NCBI GenBank assembly: GCA_965263165.1
Contig: OZ253584.1
Location: 2,046,001 to 2,110,000, forward strand
Length of the DNA stretch: 64,000 nt
DNA from: SAR202-VII-2 sp965263165
Lineage (GTDB): Bacteria; Chloroflexota; Dehalococcoidia; Lucifugimonadales; SAR202-VII-2
Direction of reading: 5' to 3'
In this document: in pieces, positions 25,384-34,039 of the stretch
How positions within the stretch are numbered: position 1 is the stretch's first letter
Layout: each line of letters begins with the position of its first letter
The notes under the pieces: generated by a model
The model's input: only the letters and a program-made list of their open reading frames with translations
Told to the model about the DNA's origin: nothing
The model's database searches: none
Translations under genes and position numbers: made by a program

Positions 25384-26497
25384 CATGACGAGGAAGTTGG
25401 TCTTGGGTGGCGTGTTGACCGCGGTGGGCTCTCGTCGTGTTGGCTGCCTGTGGCGGCAGCGACCCGACGGCGACGTCCCCACCTGCGACGATGGTGCCGG
25501 AGGCGACGATGGCCCCCACGATGGCGCCGGAGGCGACGATGGCGCCCGTAGAGGCAAAGGAGATTAAACTCATCGGCGCTTGGCCGATGAACTACCCCAT
25601 CAGCAACTGGCAAGAAGTCGCGATGATGGCGAAAATGAACGAGTTGGGCCAGGGTAGCCTGAACGTGCATCGCGTTGCCGGTCCTGATCAGGTCCACCAG
25701 GCTGGGCAAATAGAGCCGTTGCGGGGGGGGGCATCTACGACATGATCAACACCGCGGGGGCGTACCACGCCAATATCACGCAGTTGGCCAACGTGGAGAG
25801 CTACACGGGCGGCGCTGACCAAGAGACGCGCGTTGCCTGCGGCCTCACGGACCTGTTACGGCAGGTCTACGCGGAGAAGGCTGGGATCTACTATCTTGGC
25901 CCCTTCATCTTCGGAAGCAGCGGGCACATCTACCTGTCTGAAATCGTCGACGACTCAGGGCAGAAAGCCGACCTCACCGGGCTGAAGCTGCGTGGGCACT
26001 CGTTGTACCGGGCCGCCGTTGAGGAGCTGGGAGGCACCATCGTCCAAATGACGGGGGCCGAGGTCTACACGGCCATACAGCGGGGCGTTATCGAAGGCGC
26101 TGTCCTCGGTGGAGGTTATCAATACGCCCGTGACGTCAAATTGGATGAGGTGATGAACTACATCTATGACATCATGCTGGACGCCGAGTCATCCACGGTG
26201 TACGTCAACATGGACACCTGGAACAGTCTGAGCACGCAGCAGCAGGATGCCGTATACAACGGCCTCATCGAGAACGCCAACGAACAGCGGGTGGAAGTGA
26301 TGCAGCGAAACCGCGATGCCCTGGATGAGATGGAGGACAAGGGCGTAAGGATCATCAAGCTGCCGCCGGATGAGGAGCAGCGGGTGCAGAGGCTCTGGCT
26401 TGAAGAGAACGTGCCAGGCGTCCTTGAGACCGACCCCGTCTGGGGTCCGCAGATAGGCGACGCGCTCCAGTGCATTTGGGACGAGGTGCTCGCCTAG
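25384..26497 (+). pseudogene. dctP: TRAP transporter substrate-binding lipoprotein DctP, two frameshifts
   Basis: Periplasmic-type solute-binding component of a TRAP transporter, first of three paralogs here. Compared with the intact copies at 28943 and 34040, the frame is broken twice: one extra G near 25425 in the signal peptide, and a run of nine G at 25723-25731 where seven would keep frame. The sequence between and after is otherwise well preserved (ACGGSDPTAT, EIKLIGAWP, GLKLRGHSLY, GVIEGAVLGGGYQYARD). Conserved coding suggests recent loss, slippage at the G run or a sequencing error. The linker after the lipobox cysteine has PEATMA repeats. A ribosome site AGGAGG precedes ATG 25384. 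Confidence 0.85.
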
Positions 26498-26513
26498 AAT
26501 GACGCCTTCTGTG

Positions 26514-26551
26514 GGAAGAGGCCCGACGGTGTAATCCGGCGGGCCTCTTCC
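26514..26551 (+). terminator. Hairpin after the first dctP
   Basis: GGAAGAGGCCCG pairs over 12 bases with CGGGCCTCTTCC across a 14-base loop. It lies 17 bases after the dctP stop, before dctQ. It lacks a T-tract and may attenuate so that the binding protein is made in excess over the permeases, as is common in such operons. Confidence 0.6.
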
Positions 26552-26649
26552 GCAGGCCTGATGAGGGCCTTCATGCGAAAGGCGGATATCGCCCCCGGCG
26601 GATATCGCCCCCGAATGAAGGGCCGGCTAGGAAGTCGGGAGAATGGACA

Positions 26650-27201
26650 ATGGATATCGCAAGGCAACTACTGCACTCATCGACGGCGGCCTTTGACCGG
26701 TTTCTCACGTTCTGTTACGTGGCCACCGGCTTGATGGTGTTGGCGATGGCGATGTTCGTTGGGTACGAAGTGCTCATGAGGTACGCGTTCGACAAACCCA
26801 CCTTCTGGGTCATTCAGGCCAGCGAGTACATTTTGGTGTATATCACCTTCTTGGTGGCGGCTCCGCTTCTTCGGGACGGCGGCCACACCAAGATGACGAT
26901 AGTCATTGAGCGGCTGGGCGCCCGCAGGAGCCGGTATCTTGATGCCTTTACCTCGACGGTGGGTTTGGCGGTGTGCATTATCTTCTCGTGGCAGACAACC
27001 GCCAGAGTCCTAGACGCCATAGACCGCGGCGTCGTCTACCGGGATGGCTTCCACCTGCACCAAGCCGTAGTGTGGTGGGTGATGCCCCTTGCTTTCATCT
27101 TGATGTCCATCCAGTTCATCCGGCTGTTCATGGAGCAGGCCTACAACATCAAGAATGACATCGTTCCTGGAGGAGAGAAGGCCACGCACGGAATGGCCTG
27201 A
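26650..27201 (+). CDS. dctQ: TRAP transporter small permease DctQ
   Basis: Small membrane subunit of a tripartite TRAP transporter; 183 residues with four hydrophobic segments (about residues 18-40, 55-75, 95-115 and 130-155). The family pattern is clear: YEVLMRYAFDKPTFWV, the loop LLRDGGHTKMTI and a C-terminal WWVMPLAFILMSIQFIRL. It is followed after 160 bases by the large permease, and the matching binding protein upstream is frameshifted. It is closely related to the second dctQ at 30243. Confidence 0.9.
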   Translation: MDIARQLLHSSTAAFDRFLTFCYVATGLMVLAMAMFVGYEVLMRYAFDKPTFWVIQASEYILVYITFLVAAPLLRDGGHTKMTIVIERLGARRSRYLDAFTSTVGLAVCIIFSWQTTARVLDAIDRGVVYRDGFHLHQAVVWWVMPLAFILMSIQFIRLFMEQAYNIKNDIVPGGEKATHGMA

Positions 27202-27361
27202 TCCCTGATCCCAGGCCGGGAGTAGGGTAGGTGGCTTCACATTCCTGCCGCAGCGCTTGTTTATATGACCTCCGACCTGGTAGCTCGGGGTTGGCAGAAG
27301 CGCTTTCTCACGCGGCTCGCGTCCCTCAAGTTACCCCACTCGCACCGCCAAGCATTGGAGG

Positions 27362-28678
27362 ATGTCTGTGGACTGGTGGCTAGTACTCGGACTAATCTTC
27401 GTCAGCCTGATAGCCGCGATGGCGACAGGACTGCCTGTCGCCTTCGCCTTCATGATTCTCAACATCATCGGGCTGTTTATCGTTGCCGGCGGGACAGTCG
27501 GCTTCATATTGCTGCCTGGCGCCATCTACACGTCAGTTTCCACCTTTCCTCTGATCGCCCTTCCCATGTTCTTCTTCCTAGGGGAGCTTCTCTACCATTC
27601 CGGGGTCTTCGGAATGGTTATGGACACGACCGACAAGTGGATTGGGAAGGTCCGGGCCCGCCTATTGTTTGTGGCTCTGGGCTCCGGGACCATCCTGGCT
27701 GCGCTGAGCGGCGCCGGCATGGCCGACACGGCCCTGCTGGGGTCCACCATCTTCCCGGAAGTGGAAAGGCGAGGCTATGATCGGAAGTTGTCACTAGGCA
27801 TCATTACCTCGGCGGGCTTGCTGGCGGTCCTGATCCCGCCCAGTGGTTTGGCCGTGCTCTTGGGAAGCCTGGCCGAGGTATCCATTGCCGGTCTCCTCAT
27901 TGGCGGCATTGGCCCCGGGCTATTGATGGTCTTCCTCTACTTCTGGTACATCATCATCAGGGTACGGCTCGATCCCTCCCTTGCCCCTGTCTATGATCAG
28001 GCTGGCGTCCCTCTTTCCGACAAGCTGCTCTCCACGGCAAAGCTCTTTCCCCTGCTGCTTATCATCGTTGCCGTTGTGGGCTTCATTCTCTTCGGCGTCA
28101 CAACGCCTAGCGAGGCGGCGGCTACGGGGTCAATCGCGGCGCTCATCGTCACCGCAGTCTATCGCCGCCTGAACCTGGAGGTGCTGAAGCGATCCCTGTA
28201 CGGCGTCGTCAAGATCGTTGGCATGGTGCTATTGATTATCAGCGGCGCGGTGTCCTTCGGCCAGCTGCTGGCCATGACCGGAGCGGCCAGGGAGTTCATG
28301 GAGTTCCTCATTGCCCTGCCGGTCGACCCCTACGTTATTCTTATCGCAATCCAGGTTGCCGTCCTTCTCCTTGGTCTCTTCATCGACGGCATCTCCATCA
28401 TGATGATCACCATCCCGGTGCTTGTGCCGGTGGTGCAAGGCTTCGGGTGGGACCCAATATGGTTTTGGGTGTTGTTCCTGATGAATATGACCATAGGAGC
28501 GGAATCCCCGCCGTTTGGGCTGTCCCTCTTTGCTTTGAAGGGCGTGGTCCCGGCCCATGTGACCATGGGAGACATCTACCGCGCTCAAATACCATTCGTG
28601 ATTATGGATTCCTTCGCGGTGGGCATCGTGATAGCTATTCCTCAGATTGCCACGTATCTGCCCAGCATTGCCCGCTAG
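27362..28678 (+). CDS. dctM: TRAP transporter large permease DctM
   Basis: Channel-forming subunit of a TRAP transporter, 438 residues and about 11-12 membrane segments. Family motifs include FFLGELLYHSGV, SGAGMADTALLGS, GLLAVLIPPSGLAV and GVTTPSEAAATGS, and the C-terminal ITIPVLVPVV. ATG 27362 follows TTGGAGG directly. It works with a DctQ and DctP; substrate specificity resides in DctP and cannot be read here. Two more DctM genes follow, and this one is the most divergent of the three. Confidence 0.93.
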   Translation: MSVDWWLVLGLIFVSLIAAMATGLPVAFAFMILNIIGLFIVAGGTVGFILLPGAIYTSVSTFPLIALPMFFFLGELLYHSGVFGMVMDTTDKWIGKVRARLLFVALGSGTILAALSGAGMADTALLGSTIFPEVERRGYDRKLSLGIITSAGLLAVLIPPSGLAVLLGSLAEVSIAGLLIGGIGPGLLMVFLYFWYIIIRVRLDPSLAPVYDQAGVPLSDKLLSTAKLFPLLLIIVAVVGFILFGVTTPSEAAATGSIAALIVTAVYRRLNLEVLKRSLYGVVKIVGMVLLIISGAVSFGQLLAMTGAAREFMEFLIALPVDPYVILIAIQVAVLLLGLFIDGISIMMITIPVLVPVVQGFGWDPIWFWVLFLMNMTIGAESPPFGLSLFALKGVVPAHVTMGDIYRAQIPFVIMDSFAVGIVIAIPQIATYLPSIAR

Positions 28679-28828
28679 CCGGGAGGGTGAGTCGCGCCTT
28701 TGTCGATTGACCAACCATAGAGGTTGCCCAGCTCGATGGATGGAAGCGATGGTTTCATATGACCTTCTTCGTAGTATGTTCACAAGCTGTCGGCGTGGGA
28801 GGATGCCCGAGAGCCCAGGCGGAGGGGC

Positions 28829-28857
28829 TTGATAGGCGGGCTCTGACCGCCTATCAA
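28829..28857 (+). terminator. Hairpin between the first and second TRAP sets
   Basis: TTGATAGGCGG-(7 nt)-CCGCCTATCAA is a perfect 11-base stem. It sits about 150 bases after dctM and 85 bases before the next dctP, and probably separates the two transcription units. There is no long T-tract. Confidence 0.55.
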
Positions 28858-28942
28858 TGCTGGGATTGACTTGTCGGCCAAAATAGGATTTACTTGCCAG
28901 CCACACGAGGTTTAGCATTCGGTTTCGCTTCAGGAGGTAACC

Positions 28943-30106
28943 ATGAAGAGGAAGTTGGTCTTGGTCGGTTTGTTGACCGCGGCGGCTCTCGCTGTGTCGG
29001 CTGCCTGTGGCGGCAGCGACCCGACCGCGACGTCCCCGCCTGCCACGATGGCGCCGGAGGCGACGATGGCCCCGGAGGCGACTATGGCCCCGGAGGCGAC
29101 AATGGCTCCGGAAGCGACGATGGCGCCGGAGGCGACAATGGCCCCCGTAGAGGCAAGGGAGATCAGGCTCATCGGCGCTTGGCCGGAAGGGATTACTATC
29201 ACCGACTGGCAAGAAACCGAAATGATAGCGAAGATAAATGAGCTCAGCGAGGGAAGCCTCAGCGTGTCCCGGGTGGCCGGACCCGCCGAGGTGCACCAGG
29301 CAGAGCAGATGGCGGCCATCCAGGCGGGCATCTATGACATGATGCACACGGCCAGCGCCTACTTCCGGGAGTTGACCGTGCTGGCTAACACCGAGGGCTA
29401 CGTGGGTGGCGCCCCCGTTTCCCTGCGGGAGTCCTGCGGGCTCGAGGACATCCTCCGCGAGATCTACGACGAGCAGGTCGGGGTCCACTACGTTGCCCCC
29501 TCCACGTACAACAGCAGCGGCCACATCTACTTGTCCAAGCTGGCCAACGAAGACCGCTCGGTTGTGGACCTGACGGGTCTGAAGCTACGCGGGCACGCCT
29601 ACTATCTGGGCGGCACGGAGGCGTTGGGCGGCTCGATCGTGAATATGCCATCCAGTGAGGTATACACGGCTGTGCAGCGCGGCGTGATCGAGGGGTCTGT
29701 CGCCGGCGGCGACTACATGTACCCCAGGGACGTGAAGTGGGACGAGATCATGAACTACGTGTACGCGATAGACCTAGACAAGGAGTCCGGGCACGTGTTC
29801 ATGAACAAGGACGTGTGGAACGACCTGACGCAGCAGCAGCGGGACGCCATCTACAATGGCGTTGTGAATATCTTCGAGGAGCTGGAGTCGGAGTTGGTGA
29901 TTAGGAAGGCAGAGGCTCTGGCGACGCTGGAGGAAAGGGGTATGGAAGCGATCCGGCCCCCCGAAGAGGAAGTGAGGCGGGTGCAGGGGCTCTGGATCGA
30001 GAAGAACGTTCCCGCCGTTCTGAACGCGGAGCCCGACAACAGCCCCCGGGTGCTGACAGCGCTGCAGTGCATTTGGGATGAAATGGGAATCGAGGTGAAC
30101 CTCTAG
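28943..30106 (+). CDS. dctP: TRAP transporter substrate-binding lipoprotein DctP
   Basis: Extracytoplasmic solute-binding protein of 387 residues. The signal peptide KRKLVLVGLLTAAALAVSA ends in a lipobox cysteine (AACGGS), followed by a flexible linker of five exact or near-exact EATMAP repeats, then the DctP fold beginning IRLIGAWPEGITI. Motifs shared with the other copies are VAGPAEVHQAEQM, HIYLSKLANEDR, TGLKLRGHAYY and YMYPRDVKWDEIM. The repeats correspond to an 18-base minisatellite. AGGAGGT precedes the ATG at normal spacing. It heads the second P-Q-M set. Confidence 0.93.
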   Translation: MKRKLVLVGLLTAAALAVSAACGGSDPTATSPPATMAPEATMAPEATMAPEATMAPEATMAPEATMAPVEAREIRLIGAWPEGITITDWQETEMIAKINELSEGSLSVSRVAGPAEVHQAEQMAAIQAGIYDMMHTASAYFRELTVLANTEGYVGGAPVSLRESCGLEDILREIYDEQVGVHYVAPSTYNSSGHIYLSKLANEDRSVVDLTGLKLRGHAYYLGGTEALGGSIVNMPSSEVYTAVQRGVIEGSVAGGDYMYPRDVKWDEIMNYVYAIDLDKESGHVFMNKDVWNDLTQQQRDAIYNGVVNIFEELESELVIRKAEALATLEERGMEAIRPPEEEVRRVQGLWIEKNVPAVLNAEPDNSPRVLTALQCIWDEMGIEVNL

Positions 30107-30124
30107 GGAAGGACCACCTAGATG

Positions 30125-30160
30125 CTGAGAGCCCGCCGGCCGAGGCCGGCGGGCTCTCAG
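30125..30160 (+). terminator. Strong hairpin after the second dctP
   Basis: A perfect 16-base stem (CTGAGAGCCCGCCGGC with GCCGGCGGGCTCTCAG) capped by CGAG, 19 bases after the dctP stop. The same stem core, GAGCCCGCCG/CGGCGGGCTC, recurs after the third dctP at 35239, which shows the unit was duplicated with its terminator. Confidence 0.75.
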
Positions 30161-30242
30161 TGCATTTCATTGTGTGCGGGGGACTTGGCTTGGCTGGTTC
30201 CCCGTATGCGGACACAAACATAGATGTTGGAGAGACCCGCTG

Positions 30243-30869
30243 ATGGAAACGGCGAAGCGTATCAACAACCCGGCGCAGATGCTCCTCGACTGGCCCTCGG
30301 AGCGATGGCGTCGGCAACCCGGTCGAAGTCCCATCCTCAGAATGGCGACGATGCTCTTCGACCTGCTCTTGGATCTCTGTTACTTCTTCACTGGCGGCGT
30401 TGTGGCCGCGGTGGCGTTGTTCGTCGTCTATGAAGTTTTCGTCCGGTACGTCCTGAACGACCCCACCTATTGGGTCATTCAGGGCAGCGAGTATGGCCTA
30501 GTGTACCTTGCCTTCCTCGCCGCGGGGCCGGTCCTGAGGGACGGCGGACACACCAAGATGACCATCATCCTGGAGAAGCTCGGCCCTCGAAGAGGCCGGT
30601 ATCTGGACGCCTTCACCTCACTGATTGGGCTGGGGGTGTGCGCCATATTCTCCTGGCAAACGACCACTCGAATCATGGAGTCCATTGCCCGGGACGCGAC
30701 CTACAAGGAGGGCTTTGCCATCAGTCAGGCTGTAATCTGGTGGGTAATGCCCTTTGCCTTTATGACCATGGGCCTGCAGTTCATCAGGCTGTTCATGGAG
30801 CAGATGTACAACATCAAGCATGACATCGTTGTTGGCGGCGTGGAGGATGCGTCGCATGGAATGGCTTGA
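30243..30869 (+). CDS. dctQ: TRAP transporter small permease DctQ
   Basis: Small TRAP membrane subunit of 208 residues. Compared with the first DctQ it has an extra N-terminal arm of about 35 residues (METAKRINNPAQMLLDWP) before the first membrane segment. The core FVVYEVFVRYVLNDPTYWV, LRDGGHTKMTIILEKLG and WWVMPFAFMTMGLQFIRL are typical. The frame opens at 30174, but ATG 30243 has a GGAGAG site at normal distance and I use it. It lies between the second dctP and the second dctM. Confidence 0.9.
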   Translation: METAKRINNPAQMLLDWPSERWRRQPGRSPILRMATMLFDLLLDLCYFFTGGVVAAVALFVVYEVFVRYVLNDPTYWVIQGSEYGLVYLAFLAAGPVLRDGGHTKMTIILEKLGPRRGRYLDAFTSLIGLGVCAIFSWQTTTRIMESIARDATYKEGFAISQAVIWWVMPFAFMTMGLQFIRLFMEQMYNIKHDIVVGGVEDASHGMA

Positions 30870-31028
30870 TGCAAACGCGGGGAGAGATTGAGCTGTTGTG
30901 CATTGCCGGGGATGCGCCGTTTTCGATACCTCCCGGCCTTGAGGGGTTGAGCCTTGAGGGCAAGCCTCTCGCACTCTGCGCCCTGAAGTGACGCCACACT
31001 GGCGCCCCGGCGCCCTGGAGGATGTCCC

Positions 31029-32342
31029 GTGGATTGGTGGCTGATACTCGTAGTCATATTCGCCAGTATCATGGCGGCAATGGCAACCGGCTTGCCGGTG
31101 GCCTTCGCCTTCATGATTCTGAACATCGCAGGGCTGTACATCGTCACGGGGGGCATCGTTGGCCTCAAGCTGCTGCCGGGGGCCATCTACACCTCCGTCG
31201 CCACCTTCCCCCTGCTTGCGCTTCCGATGTTCTTCCTGCTGGGAGAGCTGCTGTACCACTCCGGCGTCTTCGGCATGGTCATGGACGTTACGGACAAGTG
31301 GATAGGGAAGGTCCGCGCCCGTTTGTTGTTCGTGGCCCTGGGGTCAGGGACACTTCTGGCGGCGTTGAGCGGGGCAGGCATGGCGGACACGGCCCTGCTC
31401 GGGTCCACCATCTACCCGGAGGTTGAGAGAAGGGGCTACGATCGGCGGCTGGCCTTGGGCGTCATTACCTCAGCGGGCTTGCTGGCGGTCATGATTCCTC
31501 CCAGCGGGCTGGCGGTGCTGCTTGGAAGCCTGGCTGAAGTGTCCATCGCGGGCCTGCTCATAGGCGGCATTGGTCCCGGATTTGTGATGGTCTTCTTCTA
31601 CTTCTGGTACATCCTCATCCGGGTGCGGCTCAATCCATCCTTGGCGCCTGGCTACGAGCAGCAGGACATTCCCTTGGCCGAGAAGGTGAAAGCCACCGTC
31701 TATCTCACTCCCCTGCTGCTCATCATCGTCGCGGTTGTGGGCTTCATCCTCCTTGGCGTGGCCACGCCTAGCGAATCGGCGGCTACAGGGGCGCTTGCCG
31801 CCGTCATCGTAGCGGCTATCTACCGGCGCCTGACCTGGACAGTGCTGAAGAGGTCGTTCCTGGCGGTCGTAAAGATCATTGCCATGGTGCTGCTCATCAT
31901 CAGCGGCGCCGTGTCCTTCGGGCAGTTGCTGGCCATGACCGGCTCGGCCAGGGACTTCATGGAGTTCCTCGTCGGTCTGCCGGTGGACCCAATTGTCATT
32001 TTGATCGCCATCATGTCGGCGGTCCTGCTTCTTGGCTTCTTCATAGACGGCATTTCCATCATGCTGATCACCATCCCCGTGCTGGTGCCGGTGGTGAAGG
32101 CATTCGAGTGGGACCTCATCTGGTTCTGGATTCTCTTCCTCGTCTGCCTGACGATTGGCTCTATGTCACCGCCCTTCGGGCTGGCGCTGTTCGCTCTGAA
32201 GGGCGTGGTGCCGCCACACGTGACCATGGGAGATATCTACCGGGCCCAGATACCGTTTGTGCTCATTGACTTCGGGGTGGTTGCGGTGATCATCGCTGTG
32301 CCGCAGATTGCCACCTTTCTTCCCAGCCTCATCCGGACGTGA
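31029..32342 (+). CDS. dctM: TRAP transporter large permease DctM
   Basis: Channel subunit of 437 residues and about 11-12 membrane segments, completing the second P-Q-M set. Motifs are as in the first copy: LLGELLYHSGVFGMVMD, SGAGMADTALLGS, IPPSGLAVLLGS and GVATPSESAATG. It begins at GTG 31029; the ATG seven bases upstream, used by the sister genes, is out of frame because of one extra C. It is strikingly similar to the next dctM in both protein and DNA, so the two arose by recent tandem duplication or gene conversion. Confidence 0.92.
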   Translation: MDWWLILVVIFASIMAAMATGLPVAFAFMILNIAGLYIVTGGIVGLKLLPGAIYTSVATFPLLALPMFFLLGELLYHSGVFGMVMDVTDKWIGKVRARLLFVALGSGTLLAALSGAGMADTALLGSTIYPEVERRGYDRRLALGVITSAGLLAVMIPPSGLAVLLGSLAEVSIAGLLIGGIGPGFVMVFFYFWYILIRVRLNPSLAPGYEQQDIPLAEKVKATVYLTPLLLIIVAVVGFILLGVATPSESAATGALAAVIVAAIYRRLTWTVLKRSFLAVVKIIAMVLLIISGAVSFGQLLAMTGSARDFMEFLVGLPVDPIVILIAIMSAVLLLGFFIDGISIMLITIPVLVPVVKAFEWDLIWFWILFLVCLTIGSMSPPFGLALFALKGVVPPHVTMGDIYRAQIPFVLIDFGVVAVIIAVPQIATFLPSLIRT

Positions 32343-32479
32343 GCATGGCCTGACTCAGCCTGGGGAGAGATTCGGACTACGCGCGTAAGGATGCCCCTTA
32401 GACGCCTGCCGGGCGTTTGTGACCCCTAGGCGGCCTGCGTCCCGGAAGTAACACCGCCAGCACCCCAACACCTTGGAGG

Positions 32480-33796
32480 ATGTCCGTGGATTGGTGGCTG
32501 ATACTCGTAATCATATTTGCCAGCATCATGGCCGCAATGGCCACCGGCTTGCCGGTGGCCTTTGCCTTCATGGTCCTCAACATCATTGGGTTGTACATCG
32601 TGACGGGGGGCATTGTTGGCCTCAAGTTGCTGCCGGGGGCCATCTACACCTCCGTTGCCACCTTCCCCCTGCTTGCGCTTCCGATGTTCTTCCTGCTGGG
32701 AGAGTTGCTGTTCCACTCCGGCGTCTTCGGCATGGTCATGGACGTTACGGACAAGTGGATAGGGAAGGTCCGCGCCCGTTTGTTGTTCGTGGCGCTGGGG
32801 TCAGGGACCATCATGGCGGCGCTGAGCGGCGCGGGTATGGCGGATACGGCCCTGCTTGGGTCCACCATCTACCCGGAGGTTGAGAGGAGGGGCTACGACC
32901 GGCGGCTGGCCCTGGGCGTCATAACCTCGTCCGGCCTGTTGGCGGTCTTGATTCCTCCCAGCGGGCTGGCGGTACTGCTGGGAAGCCTGGCCGAGGTGTC
33001 CATCGCGGGCCTGCTCATAGGAGGCATCGGCCCCGGGTTTCTGATGGTCTTCTTCTATTTCTGGTACATCCTCATCAGGGTGCGGCTCAATCCATCCTTG
33101 GCCCCCACCTACGAACAGGAGGCCCCTCCCCTGGTCGAGAAGGTGAAAGCCACCATTTACCTCACTCCCCTGCTGCTGATCATCGTCGCGGTTGTGGGCT
33201 TCATCCTTCTTGGCGTGGCCACGCCAAGCGAGGCGGCGGCAACCGGCGCCGTTTCCGCTGTCATCGTTACGGCTATCTACCGGCGCCTGACCTGGACAGT
33301 GCTGAAGAGGTCGTTCCTGGCGGTCGTAAAGATCATTGCTATGGTGCTGCTCATCATCAGCGGCGCCGTGTCCTTCGGGCAGTTGCTGGCCATGACCGGC
33401 GCGGCCAGGGACTTCATGGAGTTCCTCGTCGGTCTGCCGGTGGACCCGATTGTCATTCTCATCACTATTCAAGTGGCCATTCTCGTCCTTGGCTTTTTCA
33501 TAGACGGCATTTCCATCATGCTGATCACCATCCCCGTGCTGACGCCGGTGGTGAGGGCCTTTGGTTGGGACCCAATTTGGTTCTGGATTCTCTTCCTCGT
33601 CAACATGACCATCGGCTCGGAGTCGCCACCCTTCGGGCTGGCGCTGTTCGCTCTGAAGGGCGTGGTGCCGCCACACGTGACCATGGGAGACATCTACCGG
33701 GCCCAGATACCGTTTGTGATCATGGACTCGGTGGTGGTCCTCGTCATCATCTTTGTGCCGTCGATCGCGACGTATCTGCCCAGCCTGATACAATAG
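32480..33796 (+). CDS. dctM: TRAP transporter large permease DctM, tandem paralog
   Basis: Second of two near-identical tandem DctM genes, 438 residues. Long stretches of DNA are the same as in 31029-32342 (for example around 32650-32790 and 33290-33440), and differences cluster near the ends and in one segment near residue 330 (IVILITIQVAILVLG here against IVILIAIMSAVLLLG). It has no DctQ of its own and is followed by the third dctP, so it may pair with that protein and borrow the preceding DctQ. ATG 32480 follows TTGGAGG. Confidence 0.92.
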   Translation: MSVDWWLILVIIFASIMAAMATGLPVAFAFMVLNIIGLYIVTGGIVGLKLLPGAIYTSVATFPLLALPMFFLLGELLFHSGVFGMVMDVTDKWIGKVRARLLFVALGSGTIMAALSGAGMADTALLGSTIYPEVERRGYDRRLALGVITSSGLLAVLIPPSGLAVLLGSLAEVSIAGLLIGGIGPGFLMVFFYFWYILIRVRLNPSLAPTYEQEAPPLVEKVKATIYLTPLLLIIVAVVGFILLGVATPSEAAATGAVSAVIVTAIYRRLTWTVLKRSFLAVVKIIAMVLLIISGAVSFGQLLAMTGAARDFMEFLVGLPVDPIVILITIQVAILVLGFFIDGISIMLITIPVLTPVVRAFGWDPIWFWILFLVNMTIGSESPPFGLALFALKGVVPPHVTMGDIYRAQIPFVIMDSVVVLVIIFVPSIATYLPSLIQ

Positions 33797-33983
33797 CCGG
33801 CCCGCGCCCTCATCTGTTTTGGGTGTTTTGGCCGCAGGTCGAGGGCAGGCAGGGGCGCCGCTGAGGATCGAGGGCCTGACAGCTTCGTACAGCTAGGGAT
33901 AGTCTGAAGAAGTCCGTAGATTGCGGCATAGTTCAGATAGAGAAGATGGTAGCGCTGGCCACTTGTTCAGAGGTTCCCTAGGA
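33797..33983. other. Gap without recognised features
   Basis: The stretch between the third dctM and the promoter of the third dctP holds no convincing open frame, hairpin or repeat that I can see. Confidence 0.5.
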
Positions 33984-34012
33984 TTGACTTGTGAACCGAA
34001 TGTGGGTACGAT
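33984..34012 (+). promoter_or_regulatory. Promoter of the third dctP
   Basis: TTGACT (33984-33989) and TACGAT (34007-34012) with a 17-base spacer, about 28 bases before the ATG. The leader is short and holds only the AGGAGGT ribosome site. This suggests the third dctP is transcribed separately from the permeases upstream. Confidence 0.6.
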
Positions 34013-34039
34013 TTATGGAAATTGTGTCAGGAGGTACAT

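Noticed and set aside
29040..29160. Gly/Asp-rich repeat protein readings at the dctP linkers (possible short CRISPR-like repeats)
   Set aside because: The 18-base repeats are contiguous and code for EATMAP in the lipoprotein frame; there are no spacers.
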